A stretch of DNA of 64,000 bases from Tenacibaculum jejuense (GCF_900198195.1 NZ_LT899436.1:930001-994000); one strand, 5' to 3'; shown: positions 1-9,488, counted from the first letter of the stretch. Program-made: numbers and translations. Notes: generated by a model from the sequence alone, not told the origin.

Positions 1-736
1 TAGACTTAAAATTCTCTTCAGAAAGCATATAATCTTCACCTTTGAAAGCAGGAATATGATCTAAGCCAAATTCTGTAACGTTACAATCGCCAGTAATTCC
101 ATTAGACAATACAACACATTCTTTTTCTATATGATTGTTTTTTCTATCTAAAGGTTTATATAATCTTAATCGAATGTTATAGTTCCAATTACCTAATATA
201 GTTGCTTTAAAGTCACTTTTTATTTTAGGGATATCAGATTGAAAAACCCAATCATCTAATTTATTATATGGTGAAATAACACTGTACGTGTATTCAATGA
301 TTGATCCAGCTTTAACATTTGGTAAAGTGAAACTTGTTTGATTCCAGTTTTCAGATAGTTGTTTCTTATAAATACGTTGATCTGAAAGAAATATTTTTTT
401 AATCAATCCGTCTGTTGATGTATAAGAAATTGCTTTAATATTAATCACTTTTTCTTTTTTGTAAGTGTTTATAGAAATATTAGCTCTTTCCACTTCAGAC
501 GTATCAAAAATTTTTACCCTTCTGTAAACATCTCTTCTAAAATTGTAATCATTTTTTTGATCGATATACACATGGCCTTTTTCTTCAAGAACAAGAGCTT
601 TAGCACTAGAATCTTTTTCATAAAAGGTCATTTCTAATTCTTTTAAGCTAGCTAAACCCAATTCTTGAATTGTACCCATTTGCGCATGAATAATTACGCT
701 AAAAAGGAATAAGGCTAATGTGTAAATATATTTCAT
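1..736 (-). CDS. DUF3857-domain secreted protein, 3' end outside window
   Basis: The reading frame is open for 245 codons from an ATG at 736 to the left edge. It starts with a signal peptide (a short lysine-containing head, then a hydrophobic run ending in IHAQ), so the protein is exported. The rest resembles the N-terminal beta-rich DUF3857 domain, with the family's LPNVKAGSIIEYTYSV stretch near residue 145. The transglutaminase-like half, if present, lies outside the window. It is the third of three related genes read in the same direction; only 9 nt separate its start from the stop of the preceding paralogue. Substrate and role are unknown for this family; an envelope or periplasmic function is inferred from the signal peptide. 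Confidence 0.8.
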   Translation of the reverse strand, partial: MKYIYTLALFLFSVIIHAQMGTIQELGLASLKELEMTFYEKDSSAKALVLEEKGHVYIDQKNDYNFRRDVYRRVKIFDTSEVERANISINTYKKEKVINIKAISYTSTDGLIKKIFLSDQRIYKKQLSENWNQTSFTLPNVKAGSIIEYTYSVISPYNKLDDWVFQSDIPKIKSDFKATILGNWNYNIRLRLYKPLDRKNNHIEKECVVLSNGITGDCNVTEFGLDHIPAFKGEDYMLSEENFKS

Positions 737-745
737 TGATTGATC

Positions 746-2767
746 TTATGTTTTAGAAATAATAATTTTTTCATTCTGTTTAGCAACTAATTGTTTAAAA
801 AAGTCTTTCACAGTTTGATAGTATGTAGGAGAAATTACAGCAGAATTGAATTGTAATTTAGAGTTTACTTGTATAGTTTGTCCGTTTGCTGTTACTACAA
901 ATTTAAAGAAACCTAACTCGTCTGGTATTCCAATAGCCAATTGTTCTGGTATAAATTCTACTTTATATCCTTCAGGTATTTTAATAGAAACATTATTTGT
1001 TTCGTTCCAAGGAGTAGCGAAATCTATAGGAAATTTTCGTTCCTCACTCTTAAAAGGGTTTTGCTTCATAGTTAAAAACAAAAGAGGATTAATGTATAAC
1101 TTACCATTAATTTCTTCTACTAAATCGTCTGAAGTAAACTTAAACATTCTGCTCAATGGTTTGCTAATGTTTTTGTTGTTTCTACTTTTAAAATCTTCAA
1201 TTTCTAAATTATAATTTTCTTCAAATTTAGAAATCAATTCTTCTTCATTTAAATGATTGTAAGTTTTTCGACTCGATAATGCTTTAAGATTAGTTTCGTT
1301 TTGAATAATAAATCCTGAACCAGTTCCCTCATCATCGATACTTATTTTTACTTTATTATTTTCTGTAGCATAAGAGGAAGAACTTAGTTTAATCCAAGAA
1401 GAATTTCCGTTTTTCAATACTTTTCTTCCATTCCAATTTAAAGCTCTAACAGGAAGAGTATTTGGAATAGAATATGGTTCGGTCGCGTCTAAAAGGGCAT
1501 ATTTACCATTTGCAAATTCAACCAGACTTATCACGTAATTAAATCCATCTAACGTTGGAAAAAGAGGAATACCATTTGATCTAGAACTTACTAAAACAGG
1601 ATTTGCATTTAAGCCTGCACTTCTTAACATAGAAGTTAACATTAAGTTGATATCTGCTACATTTCCAACACCTTCTTTGTAGGCTTTTTTAACACCAAAT
1701 TCTGCGTATTTACTGTAGTTACCATTCCATTTTGTTTTTGATTTTACAAATTGAAATATTGCTCCCAATTTTTCATATTCACTTTTAGCAGTATTAAGAA
1801 TTTTTGTTAAGTCTTCTTTGTAGTATTTTGATTTATCTAATTCATTTCCAAAGTTTTTGTATGAGTAGATTTTCTTGCTGACATCTTCCCATGTAGTTGT
1901 GTAGTATTTAGGAGATGCTCCAGGCATTTTTATAAAAGATAATTCGTATTTAACTCCGCCTCTGTAATTTTTAGGAGTATAAACAAAGGGTTCTGATTCA
2001 TTTAAAGCAGGGATGTCTTTAGCGTTGAAATGATCGATATTTTTAGTATAGTCAACGGAAGAATAATTAACACCACTTTTTAATACAAGCCCAGTATTTG
2101 TAGTTTCTCTAACTCTTTGAGATAAATTTATTTTACTTCTTTTGCTTGAAGATTTAATAGGCACACTGTAGTATCCCTTGGAGGCTTTTCTGAAGTTAAA
2201 ATACTCAGGAGTTTCTACAGTCATATCTAAAACATCTACAGGAATATCATATTGAAAATTTAAAGGATCAATGTTATGAGTAAATGGAGAGGTAAGTTTG
2301 TAAGTTAAATCAATAACTGTTCCCTCTTTTACATCTGGGAAAGCTATTTTTACAGTTGTAATTCTATCATTAATTTTTTCTTTGAAAATATGTGAGCTCT
2401 TGAGTTTAGTTTTTGTTATATTACCATTATCTTCATTAAATGCATAACCTTTTACTTTTATAATTTTTTCTTTAGTGCTCCCATCGTTATATAGTCTTAC
2501 TAAAAATGTTCCTTTGTCTAAAGCGTCTTTTGTGTAGACTTTTATTCGTTTATGAATTTCTGTGGTCAGCATAAATCCATTATTTTCATCGTACAAATAA
2601 TATGTTCTTCTTTTATTATATAGATATGCTGCTGAAGCTGTAGAGTCTTTTTGGTGTTTCTTTTGTAAAATAGCTTCTTTGGATACTTTACCAAATTTAA
2701 ATTCTTGAGCAAAGCTAGTGCTTGTAAATGCTATTAAAAATAGCATAGATAAAATATAGTTTTTCAT
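746..2767 (-). CDS. DUF3857/transglutaminase-like protein lacking catalytic Cys and His
   Basis: This is a 673-aa exported protein. I place the start at the ATG whose product begins MKNYILSML, because that gives a clean signal peptide and leaves 13 nt after the upstream gene; an ATG 42 nt further upstream would put 14 extra residues before the signal peptide. DUF3857 covers roughly residues 50-290 and a transglutaminase-like core roughly 320-440. In that core the position usually held by cysteine reads GNVADIN (Val370), and the usual histidine reads FNYVI (Tyr411), while the aspartate is kept (LLDAT, Asp427). The fold is therefore probably kept without cysteine-protease-type chemistry. It is the middle gene of a tandem trio of paralogues that looks like one operon. 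Confidence 0.85.
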   Translation of the reverse strand: MKNYILSMLFLIAFTSTSFAQEFKFGKVSKEAILQKKHQKDSTASAAYLYNKRRTYYLYDENNGFMLTTEIHKRIKVYTKDALDKGTFLVRLYNDGSTKEKIIKVKGYAFNEDNGNITKTKLKSSHIFKEKINDRITTVKIAFPDVKEGTVIDLTYKLTSPFTHNIDPLNFQYDIPVDVLDMTVETPEYFNFRKASKGYYSVPIKSSSKRSKINLSQRVRETTNTGLVLKSGVNYSSVDYTKNIDHFNAKDIPALNESEPFVYTPKNYRGGVKYELSFIKMPGASPKYYTTTWEDVSKKIYSYKNFGNELDKSKYYKEDLTKILNTAKSEYEKLGAIFQFVKSKTKWNGNYSKYAEFGVKKAYKEGVGNVADINLMLTSMLRSAGLNANPVLVSSRSNGIPLFPTLDGFNYVISLVEFANGKYALLDATEPYSIPNTLPVRALNWNGRKVLKNGNSSWIKLSSSSYATENNKVKISIDDEGTGSGFIIQNETNLKALSSRKTYNHLNEEELISKFEENYNLEIEDFKSRNNKNISKPLSRMFKFTSDDLVEEINGKLYINPLLFLTMKQNPFKSEERKFPIDFATPWNETNNVSIKIPEGYKVEFIPEQLAIGIPDELGFFKFVVTANGQTIQVNSKLQFNSAVISPTYYQTVKDFFKQLVAKQNEKIIISKT

Positions 2768-2780
2768 GTGTGATTGGGGT

Positions 2781-4682
2781 TTAATTTTTATAGATAGCAA
2801 TTCTAGCATTTTCTAATTTCGCTATACTTTTTCTAAATTTTCTGTATAATTTGTAGTCTTCTTTAGGATATGTGCCTTCTTTTATTAAAATAGATTTATT
2901 GTATTTTAAAGTGTTGTCATCTATTTTGGTAATAGAAACTTTATATTCTCCGAATTTGTTATTTATTGTTTTAGTTTCTGGAAGTTGGTGTATAATATAA
3001 CCTTCAGGAATTGTAATTGTGTAAGTATCTGTATCTTTAAAACCTCTATCTACTTTTAGTGGAAGTTTTCTTTTTCTGTATCGTTTTGGGATATAGGAGT
3101 TTTTATTAAAAATATTAACTCTAAATAAAAGTTCATTTTCATTAACGGTTGCATAATCGTTTATAGATACATCTAATTTTTCTTTAAAAATTATTTCGTC
3201 CTTATTGTTGTTAATATCTATTTTATTGATGACCATGTTATTATTATAGTCCCAAAGGTTTGATAAATAATATTTTTCTAAATCACTTTCTGATTTATTA
3301 TCTAGTACTTGTTTCGTGTCGTATTGAATTCCTTTAGAAGTGATATCAATTTTAGCAGCTAAGCTACCATTAGAATTTAAAGTTACATTGGCAGAAATAT
3401 GTTGTAAATTAAAGTCATTTTTATAAGCAGGAGTTCTCTTAATGATTCCTCCTTCTGGAGTAATAACCAAAACATTACGGTCATCAGTGAAGTCTCCTAA
3501 AAAACCGAAAGGCATGGTTTGGCTAGTACATTCTAACCAAGTGTCTTCGCCGTTTTCACTTGGTATATTCAAAATCATATGGTTTCCTTGGAGAGAAGAA
3601 AAATTCTTGTCTATATCTCGCTTATAATTTCCATAAACTATGGTGTGAAATGATTTAATACCAACAGCGTCAAGCAAAGCTTTTGTATAGTTTGTTAATC
3701 CTTTACAATCTCCATAACCTAATTCATCAACTTGATCAGCTGGAATCGGTTGCCATCCGCCAATACCAATGCTAACATTAATATATCTTGTTTTATTTTG
3801 AACAAATTGATAAACAATTTTAGCTTTTTCCAGATCACTACTAGCATTTTTCACTAAATCTTTAATTTTTGAAATAGTAGCTTGGTTTAATTTGTTTCTA
3901 TTTAACAGAAGTTTATTATACATCCATTTTCCAAATTCTTCCCAATTGCTGTAATTCCCTGTGACTTTATTTAATGAAAAATTATTTAGTGTGACTTTCA
4001 AAGAAGGGAATAATTCTGAAAACCCTACTGAATTTCTTTCATAATTAACTGCTGCTTGATTTGTGATTTTATAGTGAATTTGATCTTCAGAAACCTTTTC
4101 TATTGGGTAATTTGAAAAGTTTTTTTCTTTTTTTCTGATGATTAGATTTTTTGGGTTTATGATTTTGTATTCTGATTTTTGAGTGGAAACATAAAAATTA
4201 TTCACTGGATACCATACAGGTATAAATGCAGTAGAAGAGGTTGTTTTTTTAGATATAAACTCTATTGTGTAAGGATAATTTGTTGGAGTGTAGTCTATAT
4301 ATTTAGCCCTATCATCTGAATATAAAGTAGAACCACTAACAGCACTTACATCTATGAATTTTCCTTTACTATATTTTTTAATTTCTTCTCCTAATTGATT
4401 ATATATTCTGGCAGAAAGTTCAGTTATTTTTGTGTCATTATCATATTGAACACTTGTGTTTATAGCTTTATTACCTTCTTTATTAAAAACAGTAACAACT
4501 CTTTTTTTATACACAGTCATTTTATCAGAATCTTCTAAGTTGATTTCTGTGTAGCTTTCTCTAATAACAGCATTAGCATTTTTTGTCAATTCAGGAGGTA
4601 CTGTTAGGATTGATAAACTAATGTCTTGAGCAAAAAACTCTAGCTGCAAAAAGCAGATTATAAGTAAGGTAAGTTTTTTCAT
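2781..4682 (-). CDS. DUF3857/transglutaminase-like secreted protein
   Basis: The 633-aa protein begins with a signal peptide (MKKLTLLIICFLQLEFFAQ). It has an N-terminal DUF3857 domain (about 40-260) and a transglutaminase-like core (about 270-400). Here the catalytic-type residues are present: Cys326 in YGDCKGL and His368 in GNHMIL; the third position is Glu384 (WLECTS) rather than the usual Asp. The C-terminal part (about 430-630) is beta-rich. It is the first gene of the tandem paralogue trio. A TAnnTTCG-like -7 element about 20 nt upstream of the ATG could drive the set. The true substrate of this family is not known; a role in the envelope is inference. Confidence 0.85.
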   Translation of the reverse strand: MKKLTLLIICFLQLEFFAQDISLSILTVPPELTKNANAVIRESYTEINLEDSDKMTVYKKRVVTVFNKEGNKAINTSVQYDNDTKITELSARIYNQLGEEIKKYSKGKFIDVSAVSGSTLYSDDRAKYIDYTPTNYPYTIEFISKKTTSSTAFIPVWYPVNNFYVSTQKSEYKIINPKNLIIRKKEKNFSNYPIEKVSEDQIHYKITNQAAVNYERNSVGFSELFPSLKVTLNNFSLNKVTGNYSNWEEFGKWMYNKLLLNRNKLNQATISKIKDLVKNASSDLEKAKIVYQFVQNKTRYINVSIGIGGWQPIPADQVDELGYGDCKGLTNYTKALLDAVGIKSFHTIVYGNYKRDIDKNFSSLQGNHMILNIPSENGEDTWLECTSQTMPFGFLGDFTDDRNVLVITPEGGIIKRTPAYKNDFNLQHISANVTLNSNGSLAAKIDITSKGIQYDTKQVLDNKSESDLEKYYLSNLWDYNNNMVINKIDINNNKDEIIFKEKLDVSINDYATVNENELLFRVNIFNKNSYIPKRYRKRKLPLKVDRGFKDTDTYTITIPEGYIIHQLPETKTINNKFGEYKVSITKIDDNTLKYNKSILIKEGTYPKEDYKLYRKFRKSIAKLENARIAIYKN

Positions 4683-4710
4683 AGTGTTTTTTTAGGTTGC
4701 GAATTTAATA

Positions 4711-4739
4711 AAAAAATAAAACCCCAAAAAGGGGTTTTA
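4711..4739 (-). terminator. Rho-independent terminator of the M20 peptidase gene
   Basis: TAAAACCCC (4717-4725) and GGGGTTTTA (4731-4739) form a perfect 9-bp stem with a 5-nt loop. Read on the minus strand, it lies just after the peptidase stop codon and is followed by a T run (4711-4716). Confidence 0.85.
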
Positions 4740-4743
4740 AATG

Positions 4744-6132
4744 CTATTTATGTAATTCGCTGAAATATTTGTAAAAATAAGGTATGGTTTCTATACCTTT
4801 TAGATAATTCCATATTCCAAAGTGTTCATTAGGAGAGTGAATTGCATCAGAATTCAAACCAAATCCCATTAAAATTGTTTTACTTTTTAATTCTTTTTCA
4901 AATAAAGCTACGATAGGAATGCTTCCTCCACTTCGTTGTGGTATTGGAGTTACTCCGAATGTTTCTTGATAAGCTTTACTAGCCGCTTGATAACCAATAC
5001 TGTCTATAGGAGTAACATAACCTTGTCCTCCGTGATGTGGAGTTACTTTTACTTTTACGCTATCTGGGGCTATACTTTCAAAATGGGATTTGAACAAAGT
5101 AGTTATTTCTTCCCAATCTTGATTTGGAACTAAGCGCATTGATATTTTCGCGTAAGCTTTAGAGGCGATAACAGTTTTCGCTCCCTCACCGGTGTAACCA
5201 CCCCAAATTCCATTAACGTCTAAAGTTGGTCTTATAGAGTTCCTTTCATTGGTGGTATATCCTTCTTCACCATAAACATCATCGATATCTAAGGCATTTT
5301 TATAAGATTCTAAAGAAAAAGGAGCTTTAGCCATTTCATTTCTTTCTTCCTGAGATAGGTTTTCTACCTTATCGTAAAATCCAGGTATAGTAATGTGGTT
5401 ATTTTCATCGTGTAAAGACGCTATCATTTTCGATAAAATATTGATAGGATTAGCAACTGCTCCTCCATACAGACCAGAGTGTAAATCTCGATTTGGTCCA
5501 GTTACCTCAACTTCAACATAACTTAGTCCTCTCAAGCCTGTTGTAATAGAAGGAATATCATTAGCGATCATTCCAGTATCTGAAATTAAGATAACATCAT
5601 TGGCTAATTTTTCTACATTTTTAGGTACAAACCAAGCTAAGCTTTCAGAGCCTACTTCTTCTTCACCCTCAATCATGAATTTAACATTACATGGTAAATT
5701 GCCTTCAGAAGTCATATATTCTAAAGCTTTCACATGCATATACATTTGTCCTTTATCATCACAAGCTCCTCTTGCAAAAATAGCTCCATCAGGATGAAGT
5801 TCTGTTTTTTTAATAACTGGTTCGAAAGGAGGAGCATCCCATAAGTCTAGTGGATCAGCGGGTTGTACATCGTAATGACCATAAACTAATACTGTAGGAA
5901 GGTTTGGATCGATTATTTTTTCACCATAAATGATAGGATAACCTGGAGTTTCACAGAGTTCAACTTTATCACATCCAGCTTCTTTGAGAGCTTTCATAAT
6001 TGAATCAGCTGTATTTAATACATCTTGAGAAAAAGCTGGGTCAGCACTTATAGATGGAATTTTTAAAAGGTCAATAAGTTCCGTTATAAAACGGTTTTTA
6101 TTTTTTTCAATATATTGTTTAATGGTGTCCAT
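4744..6132 (-). CDS. M20-family dipeptidase
   Basis: A 462-aa cytosolic metallopeptidase of the M20 family (carnosinase-like dipeptidases), expected to hydrolyse dipeptides with a two-metal centre. Visible metal-site motifs are GHYDVQP (His86, Asp88), the bridging Asp in CDDKG (about 125) and the EGEEEVGSE segment (155-163) with the general-base Glu. The lid/dimerisation domain lies about 200-390, and a late SIPIVALF segment and HSPNE near the C-terminus carry the last ligand. There is no signal peptide. It is a single-gene unit with its own terminator. Confidence 0.92.
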   Translation of the reverse strand: MDTIKQYIEKNKNRFITELIDLLKIPSISADPAFSQDVLNTADSIMKALKEAGCDKVELCETPGYPIIYGEKIIDPNLPTVLVYGHYDVQPADPLDLWDAPPFEPVIKKTELHPDGAIFARGACDDKGQMYMHVKALEYMTSEGNLPCNVKFMIEGEEEVGSESLAWFVPKNVEKLANDVILISDTGMIANDIPSITTGLRGLSYVEVEVTGPNRDLHSGLYGGAVANPINILSKMIASLHDENNHITIPGFYDKVENLSQEERNEMAKAPFSLESYKNALDIDDVYGEEGYTTNERNSIRPTLDVNGIWGGYTGEGAKTVIASKAYAKISMRLVPNQDWEEITTLFKSHFESIAPDSVKVKVTPHHGGQGYVTPIDSIGYQAASKAYQETFGVTPIPQRSGGSIPIVALFEKELKSKTILMGFGLNSDAIHSPNEHFGIWNYLKGIETIPYFYKYFSELHK

Positions 6133-6253
6133 TATATCTTTAATTATTTATGCTAAGTTACTTTTTTTCTAGAAAAAAGAATTAAGAATCAAATTGTAAA
6201 GGAGTAATTTATAACGGTAGAATTAGAAAATTTCATAAAAATTTGTTTTTAAG

Positions 6254-6283
6254 TTTGAGTTTTGAATAGTTTGTGTATATTTG
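6254..6283 (+). promoter_or_regulatory. Bacteroidota-type promoter of tRNA-Leu
   Basis: A -33 element TTTG (6254-6257), an 18-nt spacer and a perfect -7 element TATATTTG (6276-6283) match the TTTG / TAnnTTTG consensus. Initiation would fall near 6290, about 14 nt before the mature tRNA. Confidence 0.8.
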
Positions 6284-6303
6284 CGAACCAAATTTTAGTA
6301 TTA

Positions 6304-6385
6304 GCGGGTGTGGTGGAATTGGTAGACACGCTAGACTTAGGATCTAGTGCCGCAAGGCGTGGGGGTTCGACTCCCTTCACCCGTA
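6304..6385 (+). tRNA. tRNA-Leu (anticodon UAG)
   Basis: The sequence folds as an 82-nt class II tRNA. The acceptor stem pairs GCGGGTG with CACCCGT (first pair G-U), with discriminator A. The D-arm region is GGTGGAATTGGTAGACAC, and the anticodon stem CTAGA/TCTAG encloses the loop CTTAGGA with anticodon TAG. The long variable arm pairs GCC with GGC, and the T-loop carries GTTCGA. The 3' CCA is not encoded. Confidence 0.97.
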
Positions 6386-6390
6386 CAAAG

Positions 6391-6437
6391 AAAACGCAAG
6401 TAAGACTACAATAAGTAAGCTTATTCTGCGTTTTTTT
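6391..6437 (+). terminator. Terminator after tRNA-Leu
   Basis: AAAACGCA (6391-6398) pairs with TGCGTTTT (6427-6434), followed by more T. An inner AATAAG/CTTATT stem extends the hairpin. It sits six nt downstream of the tRNA. Confidence 0.8.
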
Positions 6438-6480
6438 ATTTATTTTTAGTTTAGTACATTTAAAATCAAAATAGTAGTCG

Positions 6481-9213
6481 TTGGGGAGAGTAAGAAATTT
6501 ACTATTTTTTTTATTATTAGTGTCGGTCTTTTGTTGTTGTAACAAATCAAAAGATCAGGAAAAGTATATCATTGGTTTTTCTCAGTTTTCTTCTAGTGAA
6601 AATTGGAAAGAAGCCGTAATACAGTCAATGTACATAGAAGCTGGTTTTCATAAGAATATCAGTTTGAATGTAGTAGATTCAAAATCTGATGTAGATCGTC
6701 AAATCTCAGATATAGAGAACTTCATAGATCAAAAGGTCGATGTAATTATAGTTTCCCCTATTGCACCAAAGCCTTTAAAATCAATCATAAAAAAAGCCAT
6801 AAAGAATAAAATACCTGTTATTGTCTTAGACAGAGAAATTAGTGTTTACGATTCTTTTATAGGTGTTAATAATTATGAAGTTGGTGTAAATGCAGCTAAA
6901 TATTTAAAATCATTAAAAAGAAGTTTAAAAGTTGTAGAAATAAAAGGTTGGGCTGGTACTACCCCTACAAAACATATAAGCTTAGGATTTCGAAAAAATA
7001 TTCAAATTAATGATAGTTTAGATTTAGTAGGTTCTGTTCAAGATAGTTATGACGGGTCTGGAATTGCTGAGAAATTAAAAGACTTAATAACCAGAACTAA
7101 AGAAATAGATTATGTTTTCGCACATTCTGATGATTTAGCATTACAAGCTTATCAAGTATTTCAGTCTACCAAAAAACACAAAGGAATAAAGTTTGTTGGA
7201 GTTGGAGGTTTAAACTCAAAAAATGAAGGACTAGATCTGGTAAAACGAGAAATATTTGAGGCTACTGTACTTTGTCCAACTGGAGGTAAAGAAGCCATTC
7301 AAACTGCAATCAGTCTCATTAATGGAGAAGAGGTGAACTCTGAAATATTGTTACCTTCTGTAATTGTTGATAAAACTAACGTTGACTTGTTAAGTAGACA
7401 ATTAGCTCTAATTAATGATCATGAGTCAGATATTAAAAAACAGCAAGAACGAATTGATAATCAGGTTCAATTATATAATTCGCAACGTGATTTTTTAGTT
7501 GCAACATTAGTTTTTTTAGGAATTATAATAACGCTGTTAATTATTACATTAAGAGCCAAGAGAAAATTAATTCAACAGAAAAGGTTATTAGTAAAACTCA
7601 TAGATCAAATTGATAGTCAGAAAAAAGAAATTGAAAAAATTGCTGAAGATTTGAGAGTGACTAATGAAACAACTAATAATTTTTTTATGGGAGTTTCGCA
7701 TGATTTTAAAACTCCAATTTCCTTAATATTATCTTCAACAGAATCGCTAATTGGTTCTGAAACAGATCAAAAAACTCAAGAATTTAATTTGATTTATAAT
7801 AATTCTCGAAGACTTTTGAGAATGATAAATCAACTGTTAGATTTTAGAAGAGTAGAAAGCAGAAGCTTTAAGTTAAAAGCATCAAAAACAAATATTGAAA
7901 CATTTGTTAATGCGATTTTTTCAGACTTTAACAGTGAAGCGAGAAAAAAAGAAATTCAGTTCTCATTAAAGTCAAAAATTAAAGAACCACAAGTTTTCAT
8001 CGATAGAGATTTGTTTGATAACATATTATTTAACTTATTGTCAAATGCATTTAAATTTACACCAATAGGTGGGGAAATTAATGTAGCTATTGAAGAAAGT
8101 CCTAATAAAGTCTTTATCGCAATAAAAGATACAGGAATAGGTGTTCCAAGTTCTGAAAAAGAAAAAATATTCAATCAATTTTACCAAGGAACAAATAATC
8201 AGAAAACTAGTTCAGGAATAGGACTTTTCTTGACTAAAGAATATATAAAACTTCATAGTGGAGAAATTCGAGTAATTTCAGAAAAAGGCGAAGGAGCAGA
8301 ATTTATAATTTCTATACCAAAAGGTAAGTCGCATTTAAAAACAGAAGAGATTATCAGTGAAGATATAAAAGAATCTAAACATTCAAAACAACAACTAATT
8401 GATAATACTATAGCTTTAAAGAGAACTAAAGGAGAAAAGGAGAGATTATTAATTATAGAAGATAACAATGATTTGAGAGTTTTCTTAAAAGAAAAGTTAT
8501 CAGATTTTTATGAGGTGTACGACTCAGACGGAATAAAAGTTAAAGAAAAGATATTAGAAACCATTCCAGATGTTATTATTAGTGATGTAAACTTACCAGA
8601 AATTAGTGGGTTTGAAATTTGTGAAATGGTTAAAACAGATGAAAGAACATCACATATTCCCGTTTTAATTTTAACTGCTCTAAAAACAGATGAAGCACAC
8701 TTAAAAGGATTGAAATCTGGAGTAGATATGTTTTTAACAAAACCATTTAATCTGTCTGTTTTATTTCAGTCATTAGAAACCTTATTGTACAATAGGAAAA
8801 AGCTTCAAAAATATTTTAAAGAGACATCAATAAATCTTAAAAAAGAAAAAGAGAAAGAGAATAAAAAGAAAATAAAAGATAAAGAGTCTGACTTTTTAAA
8901 TAAGATTGATAGTCTTATAGATGAAAAAATGGATGATTCATCCTTTACTGTAGAGCTTTTAGCAGAAGAGTTGAATATATCTAGAGTACAATTGTATAGA
9001 AAGATTAAAGCTTTACTTGGAATTACTATAAGTGATTACATTCAGAATATTCGATTAGAAAAAGGAAAGGAAATGCTACTTTCCGGACAAGATTTAAGTA
9101 TTGCAGATATTGCTTATTCTGTAGGGTTTTCTTCACCTAATTATTTTTCTACAGCTTTTAAGGCTAAATACGGAGAAACTCCGAAAAAGTATAAAAAAAG
9201 TAAAGAGAGTTAG
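6481..9213 (+). CDS. Hybrid two-component sensor/regulator with LacI-type sensor and AraC output
   Basis: A single-polypeptide signalling system of 910 aa. An N-terminal signal/lipoprotein-like segment ends in FCCCN. It is followed by a periplasmic sugar-binding-protein-like sensor (about 28-315), a membrane helix (about 338-358), a coiled coil, a HisKA dimerisation domain with His407 (SHDFKTP), and a HATPase domain with NLLSNAFKFTP, DTGIGVP and GIGLFL. A receiver domain follows with Asp702 (ISDVNLP) and Lys754 (TKPF), then an AraC-type helix-turn-helix (about 800-905). The frame is closed by a stop just upstream, and no ATG precedes the signal peptide, so TTG at 6481 is the best start. Such proteins usually sense a sugar and switch on an adjacent polysaccharide-utilisation locus, but no SusC/D pair is present here; target and ligand are unknown. 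Confidence 0.92.
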   Translation: MGRVRNLLFFLLLVSVFCCCNKSKDQEKYIIGFSQFSSSENWKEAVIQSMYIEAGFHKNISLNVVDSKSDVDRQISDIENFIDQKVDVIIVSPIAPKPLKSIIKKAIKNKIPVIVLDREISVYDSFIGVNNYEVGVNAAKYLKSLKRSLKVVEIKGWAGTTPTKHISLGFRKNIQINDSLDLVGSVQDSYDGSGIAEKLKDLITRTKEIDYVFAHSDDLALQAYQVFQSTKKHKGIKFVGVGGLNSKNEGLDLVKREIFEATVLCPTGGKEAIQTAISLINGEEVNSEILLPSVIVDKTNVDLLSRQLALINDHESDIKKQQERIDNQVQLYNSQRDFLVATLVFLGIIITLLIITLRAKRKLIQQKRLLVKLIDQIDSQKKEIEKIAEDLRVTNETTNNFFMGVSHDFKTPISLILSSTESLIGSETDQKTQEFNLIYNNSRRLLRMINQLLDFRRVESRSFKLKASKTNIETFVNAIFSDFNSEARKKEIQFSLKSKIKEPQVFIDRDLFDNILFNLLSNAFKFTPIGGEINVAIEESPNKVFIAIKDTGIGVPSSEKEKIFNQFYQGTNNQKTSSGIGLFLTKEYIKLHSGEIRVISEKGEGAEFIISIPKGKSHLKTEEIISEDIKESKHSKQQLIDNTIALKRTKGEKERLLIIEDNNDLRVFLKEKLSDFYEVYDSDGIKVKEKILETIPDVIISDVNLPEISGFEICEMVKTDERTSHIPVLILTALKTDEAHLKGLKSGVDMFLTKPFNLSVLFQSLETLLYNRKKLQKYFKETSINLKKEKEKENKKKIKDKESDFLNKIDSLIDEKMDDSSFTVELLAEELNISRVQLYRKIKALLGITISDYIQNIRLEKGKEMLLSGQDLSIADIAYSVGFSSPNYFSTAFKAKYGETPKKYKKSKES

Positions 9214-9308
9214 TGTTGAGTGTATATCAATGGTAACAATTTTAAATATTTCGATTTTAAGTTGCTGGTTATTATGTGTTTGTGTTTTGTTTTTTAAATT
9301 GTAACAAT

Positions 9309-9344
9309 TTTGAAGATAAAACAACATAAAGCAACTTAAATTTG
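9309..9344 (+). promoter_or_regulatory. Candidate promoter for a short transcript
   Basis: A perfect -7 element TAAATTTG (9337-9344) has a TTTG (9309-9312) 24 nt upstream, slightly wider than the usual spacing. Initiation would be near 9350, in a gap with no clear gene. Confidence 0.5.
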
Positions 9345-9349
9345 TAATG

Positions 9350-9467
9350 TAATCTGATATTTGTGATTTCCAACTGGAAAGAACTAGTAAAAGAATTGGG
9401 GGATTATTTTACACTTCATCCAAATAAAGATTATAATATTAGCGCGATTTTTATCGCGCTTTTTTTA
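9350..9467 (+). ncRNA. Candidate small RNA, about 118 nt
   Basis: The interval is bounded by a consensus -7 element just upstream and a strong Rho-independent terminator at its end. Inside is a small hairpin TTTCC-AACT-GGAAA (9367-9380). A GTG-initiated frame of 51 codons (9363-9518) also runs through it, but that frame reads through the terminator stem, has no visible ribosome-binding site, and its hydrophobic stretch is largely the terminator itself. An RNA is therefore the more economical reading. I do not recognise it as a known family. Confidence 0.35.
9441..9467 (+). terminator. Rho-independent terminator
   Basis: AGCGCGAT (9441-9448) and ATCGCGCT (9453-9460) form a perfect 8-bp stem with a 4-nt T loop, followed by seven T. 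It lies 228 nt after the regulator stop codon, so it may end the candidate small RNA, the regulator message, or both. Confidence 0.88.
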
Positions 9468-9488
9468 TTTAAAATTCTTTCAAGATTT

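Noticed and set aside
6249..6545. A 98-codon minus-strand frame
   Set aside because: It runs through the antisense of tRNA-Leu and its terminator and into the regulator start, so it is a chance frame.
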